IMG/VR virus record: IMGVR_UViG_3300046169_000099
Span: 1-22,409 of that record
DNA length: 22,409 bases
Strand: one strand, 5' to 3'
From: a virus
Shown here: piece by piece, positions 6,352-13,242 of the stretch
Layout of the letters: every line of letters begins with the position of its first letter
Numbering within the stretch: the stretch's first letter is position 1
The notes under the pieces: generated by a model
Database searches by the model: none
What the model saw: the letters and a program-made list of their open reading frames with translations, nothing else
Told to the model about the DNA's origin: nothing
Translations under genes and position numbers: made by a program

Positions 6352-8397
6352 ATGAATAAACTATTTAATTTAACGTCTACTTTCAAATCTCACGAAACCG
6401 ATGATGGTTCTGTGATGATTCGTGGTATGGCAAGCACTGCTGATTTTGATCGCGCGGGTGACTCGATATCTGCTGAAGCTTGGACAAAGGGTGGACTTGC
6501 AAATTTTGAAAAAAATCCAATTATCTTATTTAATCACGATTATGATAAGCCAATTGGTAGAGCCACAGGTCTGAAAGCCGGACCAGATGGACTAGAGTTA
6601 GAATGTAAGATTAGTAAGGCGGCGCCTGCTAATGTTGCACAACTTGTTAAAGACGGTGTTCTTGGAGCCTTTTCTGTTGGTTTTCGAGTCAAGGACGCTG
6701 ATTATTTAAAGGAAACCGATGGACTAATGATTAAGGACGCTGAGCTGTTTGAGGTATCGGTAGTATCTGTACCATGCAATCAATCAGCTACTTTTTCGCT
6801 CGCGAAGTCATTTGACTCTGATGAAGAGTACAATGAATTCAAAAAAACTTTCACAAATCGTGTAGATCTAGCCGGTCAGTCTCTGGCTAAGGACGAAGAT
6901 ACTTCTTCAAATATAGCTAGTGACCACACACCGAAAAGCGCGGATGATATATCCGCAGATCAGGAGATCAAGATGGATAATAAAGACATCGACTTGGAAG
7001 CTTTCGCAAAACAAGTAGCAGAAGATACTGCTGCTAAGATTGCTATGAAGCAAGCCGAGCAAAAAGCAGCTGAAGAAGCACAAGCTAAAGCAGCTCAAGA
7101 AGCAGACGAAGCGAAAGCTTTAGAAGCAGAATCAATTAAAAGCGTAGTAAACTCTGGTGTTGAATCAGGTGTTGAAAAACTTATGGCAGACGTTGACGCT
7201 AAAATGTCTGAAAAAGACGCTTCTCTACAAGAAGTTATGGAAACTTTCCGTACTGAACTTACAGAGAAGAAAGCTGAAATCGAAGCTATGCAAAACAGCA
7301 AAAAAACTTTTGCTGATCGTAAATCATCAGGTGACCTAAGTTCGTTTGGTAAAGAGTTCCTAAATGCTAAACTTTTAGGTGCTATTACTAATAAAGGTTT
7401 CGACACTGCCTATGGTCGTGGCGTTATCGAAAAAGCAGGCGTTGACGTTGCAGAGGCAGCTTCTGGCTTAAACACTATTATTTCTAATACCTTTGTTGAC
7501 GAAGTATCTTATGCAAGCCAACTAGGCGATCTTTTTGACGAACTAGCTGTAAGTTCAGGTAAAACTGTACTTCCTATTTCTAAAAAGCCTGCAGCGGCTG
7601 TTTTCAATACGGGCGGTTTCACTGATACTACTTCATTGACTGACACAGGTACTGGATCAGACGGTTACTCTTTCGACGACGTTACTGTTTCAGCCTATCG
7701 TCTAATCGCAGGTACTTCTCTAAGCAATGACCTAGATGAGCAATTAGTTGTATCACTATTGCCACAGCTTACTAAGCAGCTTGCAAAAGCTCACGCTGTA
7801 GCAATCGATAAAGCTATTCTTCTTGGTCATGGCTCTACAGACCCTGCTAGTGGTATTAAAGGTCTAATTGGTAAAGAGAATACTCAAACTGTTGCCAATC
7901 TAGCAAATGGTTTTGCTACAGGTACCGAGACCACTGGTCTTGTGGGTGCAGCAACAGAGCGTCGTCCTACTCCGGCTCAGTTAGCAGGCTTACGCTCTAA
8001 CTTAGGTGCTTATGGACAGAACACTAATGATCTAGCTATCATTGTTGCTCCAGACGTTTATTACTCACTCATTCATACAACTGGATTTACTGACATCTCA
8101 GAAATTGGTAGCGATCTAGCTACTAAACTAACTGGTGAAGTTGGTAGTATCTTCGGTATTAAGGTTGTAGTTTCTGACCTTATGCCTGCTGCAACTGTAG
8201 AAAACGTTGCAGGTATGATGGTTAATACTGCTAACTTTGTACGTCCACGTCTTGGTGGTGTAAACTTCGAGACTGAGTACTCTGTTGTTAATCAGAAGAC
8301 TAACCTTGTTGCTAGTCAGTCAGTTGGTTTCGACCGATTGGTTGCAGATAATGCTTCTGCTTCGATTATTCGTTACCCAGCAGCATCAGGTGGTTAA
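6352..8397 (+). CDS. Fused prohead protease, delta/scaffold segment and HK97-fold major capsid protein
   Basis: This 681-residue protein joins functions that are separate in HK97. Residues about 1-155 are a U35-type prohead protease: RGMASTADFDRAGD, catalytic His62 in FNHDYDKPIG, Ser108 in GAFSVGF, and ELFEVSVVSVP completing the fold. Residues about 200-315 are a charged, Ala/Glu/Lys-rich coiled coil like the HK97 delta domain, which acts as scaffold and is digested. From about 325 onward is an HK97-fold capsid protein, with FVDEVSYASQLGDLFDELAV, GTSLSNDLDEQL, a clear run of core strands and a C-terminal FDRLVADNASASIIRYP. The capsid part uses CGT for arginine more than the tail genes, as expected of a highly expressed gene. 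The exact cleavage site is not visible. An internal start at 6973 is described separately. A terminator follows directly. Confidence 0.9.
   Translation: MNKLFNLTSTFKSHETDDGSVMIRGMASTADFDRAGDSISAEAWTKGGLANFEKNPIILFNHDYDKPIGRATGLKAGPDGLELECKISKAAPANVAQLVKDGVLGAFSVGFRVKDADYLKETDGLMIKDAELFEVSVVSVPCNQSATFSLAKSFDSDEEYNEFKKTFTNRVDLAGQSLAKDEDTSSNIASDHTPKSADDISADQEIKMDNKDIDLEAFAKQVAEDTAAKIAMKQAEQKAAEEAQAKAAQEADEAKALEAESIKSVVNSGVESGVEKLMADVDAKMSEKDASLQEVMETFRTELTEKKAEIEAMQNSKKTFADRKSSGDLSSFGKEFLNAKLLGAITNKGFDTAYGRGVIEKAGVDVAEAASGLNTIISNTFVDEVSYASQLGDLFDELAVSSGKTVLPISKKPAAAVFNTGGFTDTTSLTDTGTGSDGYSFDDVTVSAYRLIAGTSLSNDLDEQLVVSLLPQLTKQLAKAHAVAIDKAILLGHGSTDPASGIKGLIGKENTQTVANLANGFATGTETTGLVGAATERRPTPAQLAGLRSNLGAYGQNTNDLAIIVAPDVYYSLIHTTGFTDISEIGSDLATKLTGEVGSIFGIKVVVSDLMPAATVENVAGMMVNTANFVRPRLGGVNFETEYSVVNQKTNLVASQSVGFDRLVADNASASIIRYPAASGG
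6962..6975 (+). promoter_or_regulatory. Internal ribosome site and ATG for a free capsid precursor
   Basis: AGGAGA (6962-6967) lies five bases before an in-frame ATG (6973-6975, Met208). It is stronger and better spaced than the site before many genes in this window. The Met is at the boundary between the protease and the delta coiled coil, so starting here gives a 474-residue delta-plus-capsid protein equivalent to HK97 gp5. Function is inferred from position and sequence only. Confidence 0.6.
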
Positions 8398-8416
8398 TAG
8401 TAATACTTTTACTTTT

Positions 8417-8450
8417 AAACTTCGGGGAGGTTCGCCTCCCCCAAGTTTTT
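8417..8450 (+). terminator. Intrinsic terminator after the capsid gene
   Basis: The inverted repeat AAACTT-C-GGGGAGG / CCTCCCC-C-AAGTTT closes on a TTCG tetraloop (8431-8434), with one C-C mismatch, and ends in a T run (8446-8450). UUCG loops are very stable. The hairpin lies 20 bases after the capsid stop, and no promoter is evident before the next gene at 8471, so downstream head-tail genes probably depend on read-through. Confidence 0.9.
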
Positions 8451-8470
8451 ACTAATGGACTTATAGAATT

Positions 8471-9064
8471 ATGGCAAATTTAATAACACTTGCAGAATAT
8501 AAAGACTCAGAGAATATTCAGAAAACTTCTGATGATATTCGTCTGTCAGCTTTACTAGTTTCCGTGAGTCAATTAGTAAAAACTTATTGTGGAAATAGTA
8601 TTGTAGATTTCTACGCAGATGACAGTAGAAAAACTGAAACTCTTAGTATTAACTGGGCTTCGAATATTGTACAACTTACAGAAAGCCCCGTAACATCAGT
8701 GCATAGTGTTCAAGAAAGAGAAAACTTATCAGATAGCTATACTACTCTCGTAATTAACGAAGACTATTATGTAGATAATACTACCGATAGTATTTATAGA
8801 GTAAACTCAAACGGTAGGGCAAAAAACTGGCCCAACGGTCCAGGTGCTGTAAAAGTAGTTTATAATGCTGGATATGCTTCATGCCCAGAGGATTTAAAAC
8901 TAGCAGTTATTGATTTGATTACTTACTATCATAAAGATGAGCACAAAGCTCGTCAAACAATAGCAGGTGCAAGCATTCAGAATAATGCTTCTTCAAGTCA
9001 GAGAAATAACGTAGCGTTCCCTGACCACATTAAAAGAGTCTTGGATCTGTATAAAAACTTTTAA
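8471..9064 (+). CDS. Head-tail connector (HK97 gp6-like adaptor)
   Basis: This 197-residue protein follows the capsid, where the gp6-type adaptor ring that docks under the portal is encoded. The helical N-terminus (ITLAEYKD, then DDIRLSALLVSVSQLVKTYCG) matches the start of QLRG/gp6-like connectors. A central beta region (IVQLTESPVTSVHSVQERE, DYYVDNTTDSIYR) is followed by VKVVYNAGYASCPEDLKLAVIDLITYY, a hallmark of the family in which the protein becomes helical again. It ends in a helix with DHIKRVLDLYKNF. Its stop shares a base with the next start. The ribosome site is weak, so expression is probably modest, fitting a protein used at about a dozen copies per virion. Confidence 0.82.
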   Translation: MANLITLAEYKDSENIQKTSDDIRLSALLVSVSQLVKTYCGNSIVDFYADDSRKTETLSINWASNIVQLTESPVTSVHSVQERENLSDSYTTLVINEDYYVDNTTDSIYRVNSNGRAKNWPNGPGAVKVVYNAGYASCPEDLKLAVIDLITYYHKDEHKARQTIAGASIQNNASSSQRNNVAFPDHIKRVLDLYKNF

Positions 9065-10332
9065 TGTCTATTACAAAACCAAAATCTATAAAAGAACTTG
9101 TAGATAATATGGCAGAGGGCAGAAGCTATAGAGCAACTACTTTAAGAAAGTTAATAGATAGAACACCTGAAATTAAGCAGTATTTTGATTTAGATGAACA
9201 ATACAAAGAAAGATATAATGAGTTTTTAAAGGCATACGAAGAGCATGCTCAAAGCATACCAGAAGAGGAAAGAGCCTCTTCGAGAAAAAAGTTTTCTTTT
9301 GATGGTATGCAGTTTCAAACAAGTACTGGAGAAAAAGCGGCAAAAGGTAACTTAAATTTTAGACAGATTAAATCTGTAAATAAGAAACTTTTTCCAGAGC
9401 TTAAAGAAGGTTACGAGTTTGGGCATCAAAACGTAAGTGTTCTTCGAGGTATGATATCTCTTTTTCTAAATGAAATAGATAAAAAAGATTCTAGAAGAAA
9501 ACCTGCTTTAGCTCTTCTTCAGTTGCTTACTCAGATAGATAAAATAGATAAAATTATGGGAACGGTTGGAGAAAATAAAGACCAACTAATACAGAAACTA
9601 GGAGATATTGCTGCAAATGGGGCAGATTTAACTTCTACCTGGCAGAAAGATGTAGACATTCTCAAAGGGGTAGAAGGTAAGCTAGTAATTGAGGCAGAAT
9701 GGGATGAGCTTAATCAATTTAAAGGAAAGTTATCTGCTTTAGCAGGACAAGCTTTTGCAGGTGTTGTTAGGAATGAGACAGAACACTTTGCACGCCTTAT
9801 AGGTAATACAGATATTTCAGGGCTAAAAGGTTCCCCTAACTTAGTAGAAGATATAACAGAAGATGTATTACAAGTATTAGACCCGCAAAGAAAGCGTACT
9901 AAGAAAAAAACTAAGGCTACTGCAAAAAAAGTTTCTAAAAAAACTAAGAGTAAAAGTAGAAGTAAAAAGTTACGAACCCCTAATAAAAGAAGAAGAAATA
10001 GTAAAGGAGTTGCAAGCAGTCCTTTACAGTTAATAGGTGTTTTAAATAAAAAACTTCCTGATACAGTTAGAAGAAATATGAGAGAGCCTGGGCTTCAAAA
10101 TAGAACAGGACAGTTTGCAGAGAGCGTAAAAGTAACAAATATTATGCAAACTCCTCAAGGGTTTCCTAGTATAGGATATACTTATCAAAGAAATCCTTAT
10201 GAGGTGTTTGAAATGGGAAGTTCAGGTAATTGGGCTACCCCCGAAAGAGACCCAAGAACTTTAATAGACAGATCAATTAGAGAAGTTGCTGCAGAGTTTG
10301 CTTTGGGCAGATTTTATACTAGGAGAGAGTGA
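9064..10332 (+). CDS. Neck or head-closure structural protein with C-terminal gp10-like domain
   Basis: The gene lies between the connector and the tail terminator, where neck or tail-completion proteins are encoded. The 422 residues divide into a long helical N-terminal part (about 1-270), a very basic linker (about 275-316, mostly Lys, Arg, Thr and Ser), and a compact C-terminal domain (about 320-422). In the last, NRTGQFAESVKV, GFPSIGYTYQRNPYEVFE and DPRTLIDRSIREVAAEFA resemble HK97 gp10-type neck proteins, which average only about 110-150 residues. The N-terminal 270 residues and linker are therefore an addition of unknown role. The basic linker could contact DNA in the neck channel. It ends by overlapping the next gene (TGATG). 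Confidence 0.6.
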   Translation: MSITKPKSIKELVDNMAEGRSYRATTLRKLIDRTPEIKQYFDLDEQYKERYNEFLKAYEEHAQSIPEEERASSRKKFSFDGMQFQTSTGEKAAKGNLNFRQIKSVNKKLFPELKEGYEFGHQNVSVLRGMISLFLNEIDKKDSRRKPALALLQLLTQIDKIDKIMGTVGENKDQLIQKLGDIAANGADLTSTWQKDVDILKGVEGKLVIEAEWDELNQFKGKLSALAGQAFAGVVRNETEHFARLIGNTDISGLKGSPNLVEDITEDVLQVLDPQRKRTKKKTKATAKKVSKKTKSKSRSKKLRTPNKRRRNSKGVASSPLQLIGVLNKKLPDTVRRNMREPGLQNRTGQFAESVKVTNIMQTPQGFPSIGYTYQRNPYEVFEMGSSGNWATPERDPRTLIDRSIREVAAEFALGRFYTRRE

Positions 10333-10784
10333 TGAGTACGAGACAATATACTACAAGACGTTCTGGAATTGTTTCCGCACTCGCAGAAAAGTTAAAAGAT
10401 ATAAATGGTAGTGGAGCTTTTCTTTCTGATCTAAATGAGAATGTATCTCCAAGGCTAAAATTCTGGGATGAAGTTGAAGAGTTTCCCGCAATACATTTAA
10501 ATGCGGGCTCTGAAACACGAGAATACCAGGGAGGAGGGCAAAAACATAGATTTCTTACTGTAACAGCAAGATGCTATGTGCAAGACGAAGATTCTGTAAC
10601 TGCTTTAGACGAACTCTTAGAGGATGTAGAAACAGTATTAGAGGATAATTCAAAATTAACGTATAAGGATCGTACAGGCACGAACCAATATACTCAACAA
10701 ATCACAGTCATCAGTATAGATACTGATGAAGGTGTACTAGAGCCTTTAGGAGTCGGTGAAATACTGATGGAGGTTCGATACTAG
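10332..10784 (+). CDS. Tail terminator / tail completion protein (gpU-like)
   Basis: This roughly 150-residue protein has the order and pattern of gpU-type tail terminators: an N-terminal helix (SGIVSALAEKLKDI), a strand at EFPAIHLNAGSETREYQ, a central strand FLTVTARCYVQ, a helix with ALDELLEDVETVLED, and a final strand pair ending in GVGEILMEVRY. A hexamer of such a protein caps the finished tail tube and joins it to the head. I chose ATG 10332, which overlaps the previous stop as TGATG. A GTG one codon earlier (10329) would add a single residue. The AGGAGAGA just upstream serves as ribosome site. Confidence 0.78.
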   Translation: MSTRQYTTRRSGIVSALAEKLKDINGSGAFLSDLNENVSPRLKFWDEVEEFPAIHLNAGSETREYQGGGQKHRFLTVTARCYVQDEDSVTALDELLEDVETVLEDNSKLTYKDRTGTNQYTQQITVISIDTDEGVLEPLGVGEILMEVRY

Positions 10785-10787
10785 AAA

Positions 10788-10850
10788 ATGCAGGCACGAG
10801 CAAACGTTCACGTCCTAGCCTTTTCAAGATACATAGGAGATAAACTATGA
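10788..10850 (+). CDS. Possible 20-residue leader ORF before the tail tube gene
   Basis: This frame, starting MQARANVHVLAF and ending YIGDKL, fills most of the 62-base gap after the tail terminator gene. Its TGA overlaps the major tail protein ATG as ATGA. The nearest GGAGG lies about 14 bases upstream, farther than ideal. It could be a translational-coupling leader or chance. There is no homology evidence. Confidence 0.22.
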   Translation: MQARANVHVLAFSRYIGDKL

Positions 10851-12277
10851 CAGATAAACTATATTTTAGTAGAGATACGAAGGTTTTTCTAGAGCCTATC
10901 GATCCTTCTAATGGGTCTGCTCAAGGCAGAATCTATGAAGTGCCGGTTTTAGAAGGATATCAATTCTCTCAAGCAACAAATACTTCGGAAGTTACATTGA
11001 ACGAAATGTCTACTACTGGGGGCGAAACTCGTCGTGGTAGAAGAATGTTTAATGATTCTTATGCTCCTGCAGAGTGGAGTTTCCAAACATATATTCGTCC
11101 TTTCCTTTCAGGCGGTGCTGATAGTAATACTAATGGTTCTGTTTATGCTGTTGAAGAAGCTTTATGGGGCGCAATGATTGGTGACGGTGATTATGTAGCC
11201 GCTAATGCTTCTACAGGTGCTGTGACAGCTATTGATAACCCCTCTGTTCCAACTACTGATACTGATCTTACAGAACAAACAGTAAGCGGAATTTCTACAT
11301 CTACAGATGGCGATGGTAGAAATGCTCAGTTAGATGTAACTGTAAACGACTCAGGTGTAATTAGTGTAGCTCTTAATGCAAGTAATAAAGGTAGTGGTTA
11401 TACTGATGATGATAAATTATTTATCTCAGCAGAAGATCTAGCAGACGCTTTAGGTGAAAGCCTTAGCGATATTGATTCTGATCTTGAAGTACAAGTAAAC
11501 GGTATTACAGCATCAAGCGTTAGTAAGTTTACTGGTTTCAATACTAGAGATGCTTCAGAGTTAGAATTTGATTTCCAAGACTCCAACAAAGCGGCTTTAG
11601 GTACTTTTAACCTTTACTTTGTAATTGGATCTGCTAATGCAGAAGCTACTAAGCAAGTATATAAAATCACAGGCTGTGTTGTAAATGAAGCAGCAATTGA
11701 CTTTGATATTGAAGGTCTTGCAACTATTAACTGGTCGGGCTTTGGTGAGCTAATTTCAGAAAATGAAAATAGTACTATTACTGCTACCAATACAGAGGGT
11801 ACAACTGCTACAAGTAACTTTATTCGTAACCGTCTAACCTCTTTAGCATTAAGTAATGGTAGCACAAACTACGGACTAGTTCTAACCGGCGGTAATATTA
11901 CAATTTCTAATAATATTACTTTCATTACTCCGGAAACAATGGGCGTAGTAAATCAGCCTGTAGGACACGTTACAGGTACTAGAAATATTGGAGGTAACTT
12001 TACTTGTTACTTAAATGGTAAAGATGATGGAAGTGCAGAGTTGTTTGAAACTATTGCCGAAGCTACTGACAGTATTATTAACAGCCATAATGCGGTATTT
12101 AGTATTGGTGGTTCAAACGCACCTTTACTAAAAGTAACTATGCCTACTACTCATTTGGAAATTCCTACACACTCTATTGAAGATATTATCTCTTTAGATG
12201 TAAATTTCCATGCATTACCTAGTACTATTGATGGTAAGAACGAGTGTAGCTTACAGTATAAAGGTAAAGCACTATAA
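10847..12277 (+). CDS. Major tail tube protein with inserted beta-rich domain
   Basis: This hexameric tube subunit is made in hundreds of copies. The first ~115 residues (LYFSRDTKVFLEPID, SEVTLNEMSTTGGETRRG, APAEWSFQTYIRP) and the part after ~235 (AALGTFNLYFVIG, DFDIEGLATINWSGFG, NIGGNFTCYLN, VNFHALPS) form a tail-tube pattern. At 476 residues it is much longer than lambda gpV (246). Part of the excess is a Thr/Ser/Asp-rich insert (about 130-225). It contains DGDGRNAQLDVTV, VISVALNA, GSGYTDDDKLFIS, a G-x-G...A...V...GSGY pattern common in phage surface and fibre proteins. A TAGGAG site seven bases before the ATG supports the start. Promoter and terminator elements follow the stop. Confidence 0.85.
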   Translation: MTDKLYFSRDTKVFLEPIDPSNGSAQGRIYEVPVLEGYQFSQATNTSEVTLNEMSTTGGETRRGRRMFNDSYAPAEWSFQTYIRPFLSGGADSNTNGSVYAVEEALWGAMIGDGDYVAANASTGAVTAIDNPSVPTTDTDLTEQTVSGISTSTDGDGRNAQLDVTVNDSGVISVALNASNKGSGYTDDDKLFISAEDLADALGESLSDIDSDLEVQVNGITASSVSKFTGFNTRDASELEFDFQDSNKAALGTFNLYFVIGSANAEATKQVYKITGCVVNEAAIDFDIEGLATINWSGFGELISENENSTITATNTEGTTATSNFIRNRLTSLALSNGSTNYGLVLTGGNITISNNITFITPETMGVVNQPVGHVTGTRNIGGNFTCYLNGKDDGSAELFETIAEATDSIINSHNAVFSIGGSNAPLLKVTMPTTHLEIPTHSIEDIISLDVNFHALPSTIDGKNECSLQYKGKAL

Positions 12278-12301
12278 TAGTTACCTAGTAAAAAATAATT
12301 C

Positions 12302-12330
12302 TTGACATTGATGGTCATTTCGACTATACT
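12302..12330 (+). promoter_or_regulatory. Near-consensus sigma-70 promoter between tube and tail-assembly genes
   Basis: TTGACA (12302-12307) and TATACT (12325-12330) are separated by exactly 17 bases. The predicted start point is near 12337, only about 13 bases before the terminator hairpin, so transcripts would either stop after roughly 40 bases or read through into the chaperone and tape measure genes. Confidence 0.7.
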
Positions 12331-12349
12331 ATGTAATAGAAAATCGAAT

Positions 12350-12375
12350 AAAGGGGTGGTTTTCACCCCTTTTTT
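12350..12375 (+). terminator. Intrinsic terminator after the tail tube gene
   Basis: A perfect nine-base-pair stem, AAAGGGGTG / CACCCCTTT, closes on GTTTT (12359-12363) and continues into a T run to 12375. The opposite strand also ends in a T-rich tract, so it could stop transcription both ways. It lies 73 bases after the tube stop and 31 bases before the next gene. Confidence 0.88.
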
Positions 12376-12406
12376 CATTACACAAATTAACTTAAGGATA
12401 ATAAAC

Positions 12407-12829
12407 ATGAGCGATACCCCCGTTTCTTTGGCAAGTCTAATGACTCCAAGTAAAACAGTAAATATAGACTTTCCTGGCTACTCTGGTATGAAAATAAGTC
12501 TTTGTTATTTAGCTAGAGAAGAACTAGTAAAACTTCGTAAAAAATGCATTACTACAAAATATAATAAGAAAAGTCGTCAGTCTGAAGAAATACTAGATGA
12601 CGATAAATTTTTAGTAGAATACTGTAGAGCAGTAATTAAAGGTTGGTCAGGTCTAAAATATCAATACCTGGAAGAGCTTCTATTGGTAGATATATCGTCT
12701 CTTGACCCAGAAGATTGCTTGCTATACACCCAAGAAAATTCCGAGTTGTTAATGAGAAACTCAACTGATTTTGATCAGTGGGTAACAGAGACAGTAAGTG
12801 AATTAGAAAATTTTACTGGGAACAAGTAG
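12407..12829 (+). CDS. Tail assembly chaperone, short form (lambda gpG-like)
   Basis: This 140-residue protein lies between tail tube and tape measure genes, the invariant place of the gpG chaperone, which coats the tape measure during tube assembly and is absent from the virion. It starts at ATG 12407, after a TAAGGAT site, with MSDTPVSLASLMTPSKTV. The frame extends further upstream to 12302, but that part crosses the promoter and terminator and is not credible as coding. The sequence is helical, with REELVKLRKKC and FLVEYCRAVIKGWSGL, as in other gpG-like proteins. It ends at TAG 12827-12829, 13 bases after a slippery heptamer that allows the long form. Confidence 0.82.
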   Translation: MSDTPVSLASLMTPSKTVNIDFPGYSGMKISLCYLAREELVKLRKKCITTKYNKKSRQSEEILDDDKFLVEYCRAVIKGWSGLKYQYLEELLLVDISSLDPEDCLLYTQENSELLMRNSTDFDQWVTETVSELENFTGNK

Positions 12830-13242
12830 GGGAAATTCATTCCCTCCTTGAAAAATATGTAAAGCAGTCTAATCAAACAGATTTAGATACTTATTTAAAA
12901 ATCTGTGAACAACTAGGAGAAGAGCCTGACCCCGAAAAAATGCCGCTAGAGGTCTCAGATTTTCCATCTGAGGTTCAAGTGGCATTTTTTATATTTGATT
13001 TTCTTGAAGATGTATGGGATGGATCATCAGGGTCCTATTTAGGAAAGAGATGGGGTAATGTCGAATATTTGTTTAATTTATATACTGTAGACGAACCTAA
13101 GACAATATTATATATTATGAAAATGTACGAAGGCATGATTATAGCATATAGAGCAGAGCAAGCAGAGAAGAAAAGAAAAGCAGCAGAGAGAAAGTCTGCA
13201 AGCGGTAGTACTGGAAAGTACACCCATAATGTTAAGGGCTAA
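12407..13242 (+). CDS. Tail assembly chaperone, frameshifted long form (lambda gpGT-like)
   Basis: The frame after the short chaperone is open from 12802 to its TAA at 13240-13242 but has no ATG before 12940, so it is best read as the T extension reached by -1 slippage at 12808-12814. Translating up to codon TTT (12812-12814) and resuming at 12814 gives a 278-residue fusion. The junction reads ELENF then YWEQVGEIHSLL. The T part contains VAFFIFDFLEDVWDG and VEYLFNLYTVDEPKTI, and ends in a basic AEKKRKAAERK tail. In lambda the T domain recruits the tube protein while G binds the tape measure. The stop overlaps the tape measure ATG by one base. The T part is in a frame fixed by the slip, not by its own start. 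Confidence 0.83.
12808..12814 (+). promoter_or_regulatory. Programmed -1 frameshift site A_AAT_TTT
   Basis: The heptamer fits X_XXY_YYZ in the chaperone's own frame (codons AAT, TTT), so both tRNAs can re-pair as AAA TTT. It lies inside the 28-base overlap of the two frames. A small hairpin with a GGGAA / TTCCC core (12829-12845) starts 14 bases downstream and could add stimulation, though it is weak and distant. Confidence 0.8.

Noticed and set aside
7095-7406. Minus-strand frames opposite the capsid fusion and elsewhere (for example 16346-16882)
   Set aside because: They lie entirely opposite well-supported genes, lack ribosome sites and have low-complexity composition.
12302-12406. Extended N-terminus of the tail chaperone from an upstream ATG at 12302
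   Set aside because: The stretch covers the promoter and terminator hairpin, and a TAAGGAT ribosome site directly precedes ATG 12407.
12817-12824. TGGGAAC as the frameshift site, by resemblance to lambda GGGAAAG
   Set aside because: It does not fit X_XXY_YYZ in the chaperone frame, whereas A_AAT_TTT a few bases upstream fits fully.
12940-13242. A separate 100-residue gene starting at ATG 12940
   Set aside because: The frame is open and protein-like back to 12802, has no good ribosome site at 12940, and is better explained as the frameshifted T extension.
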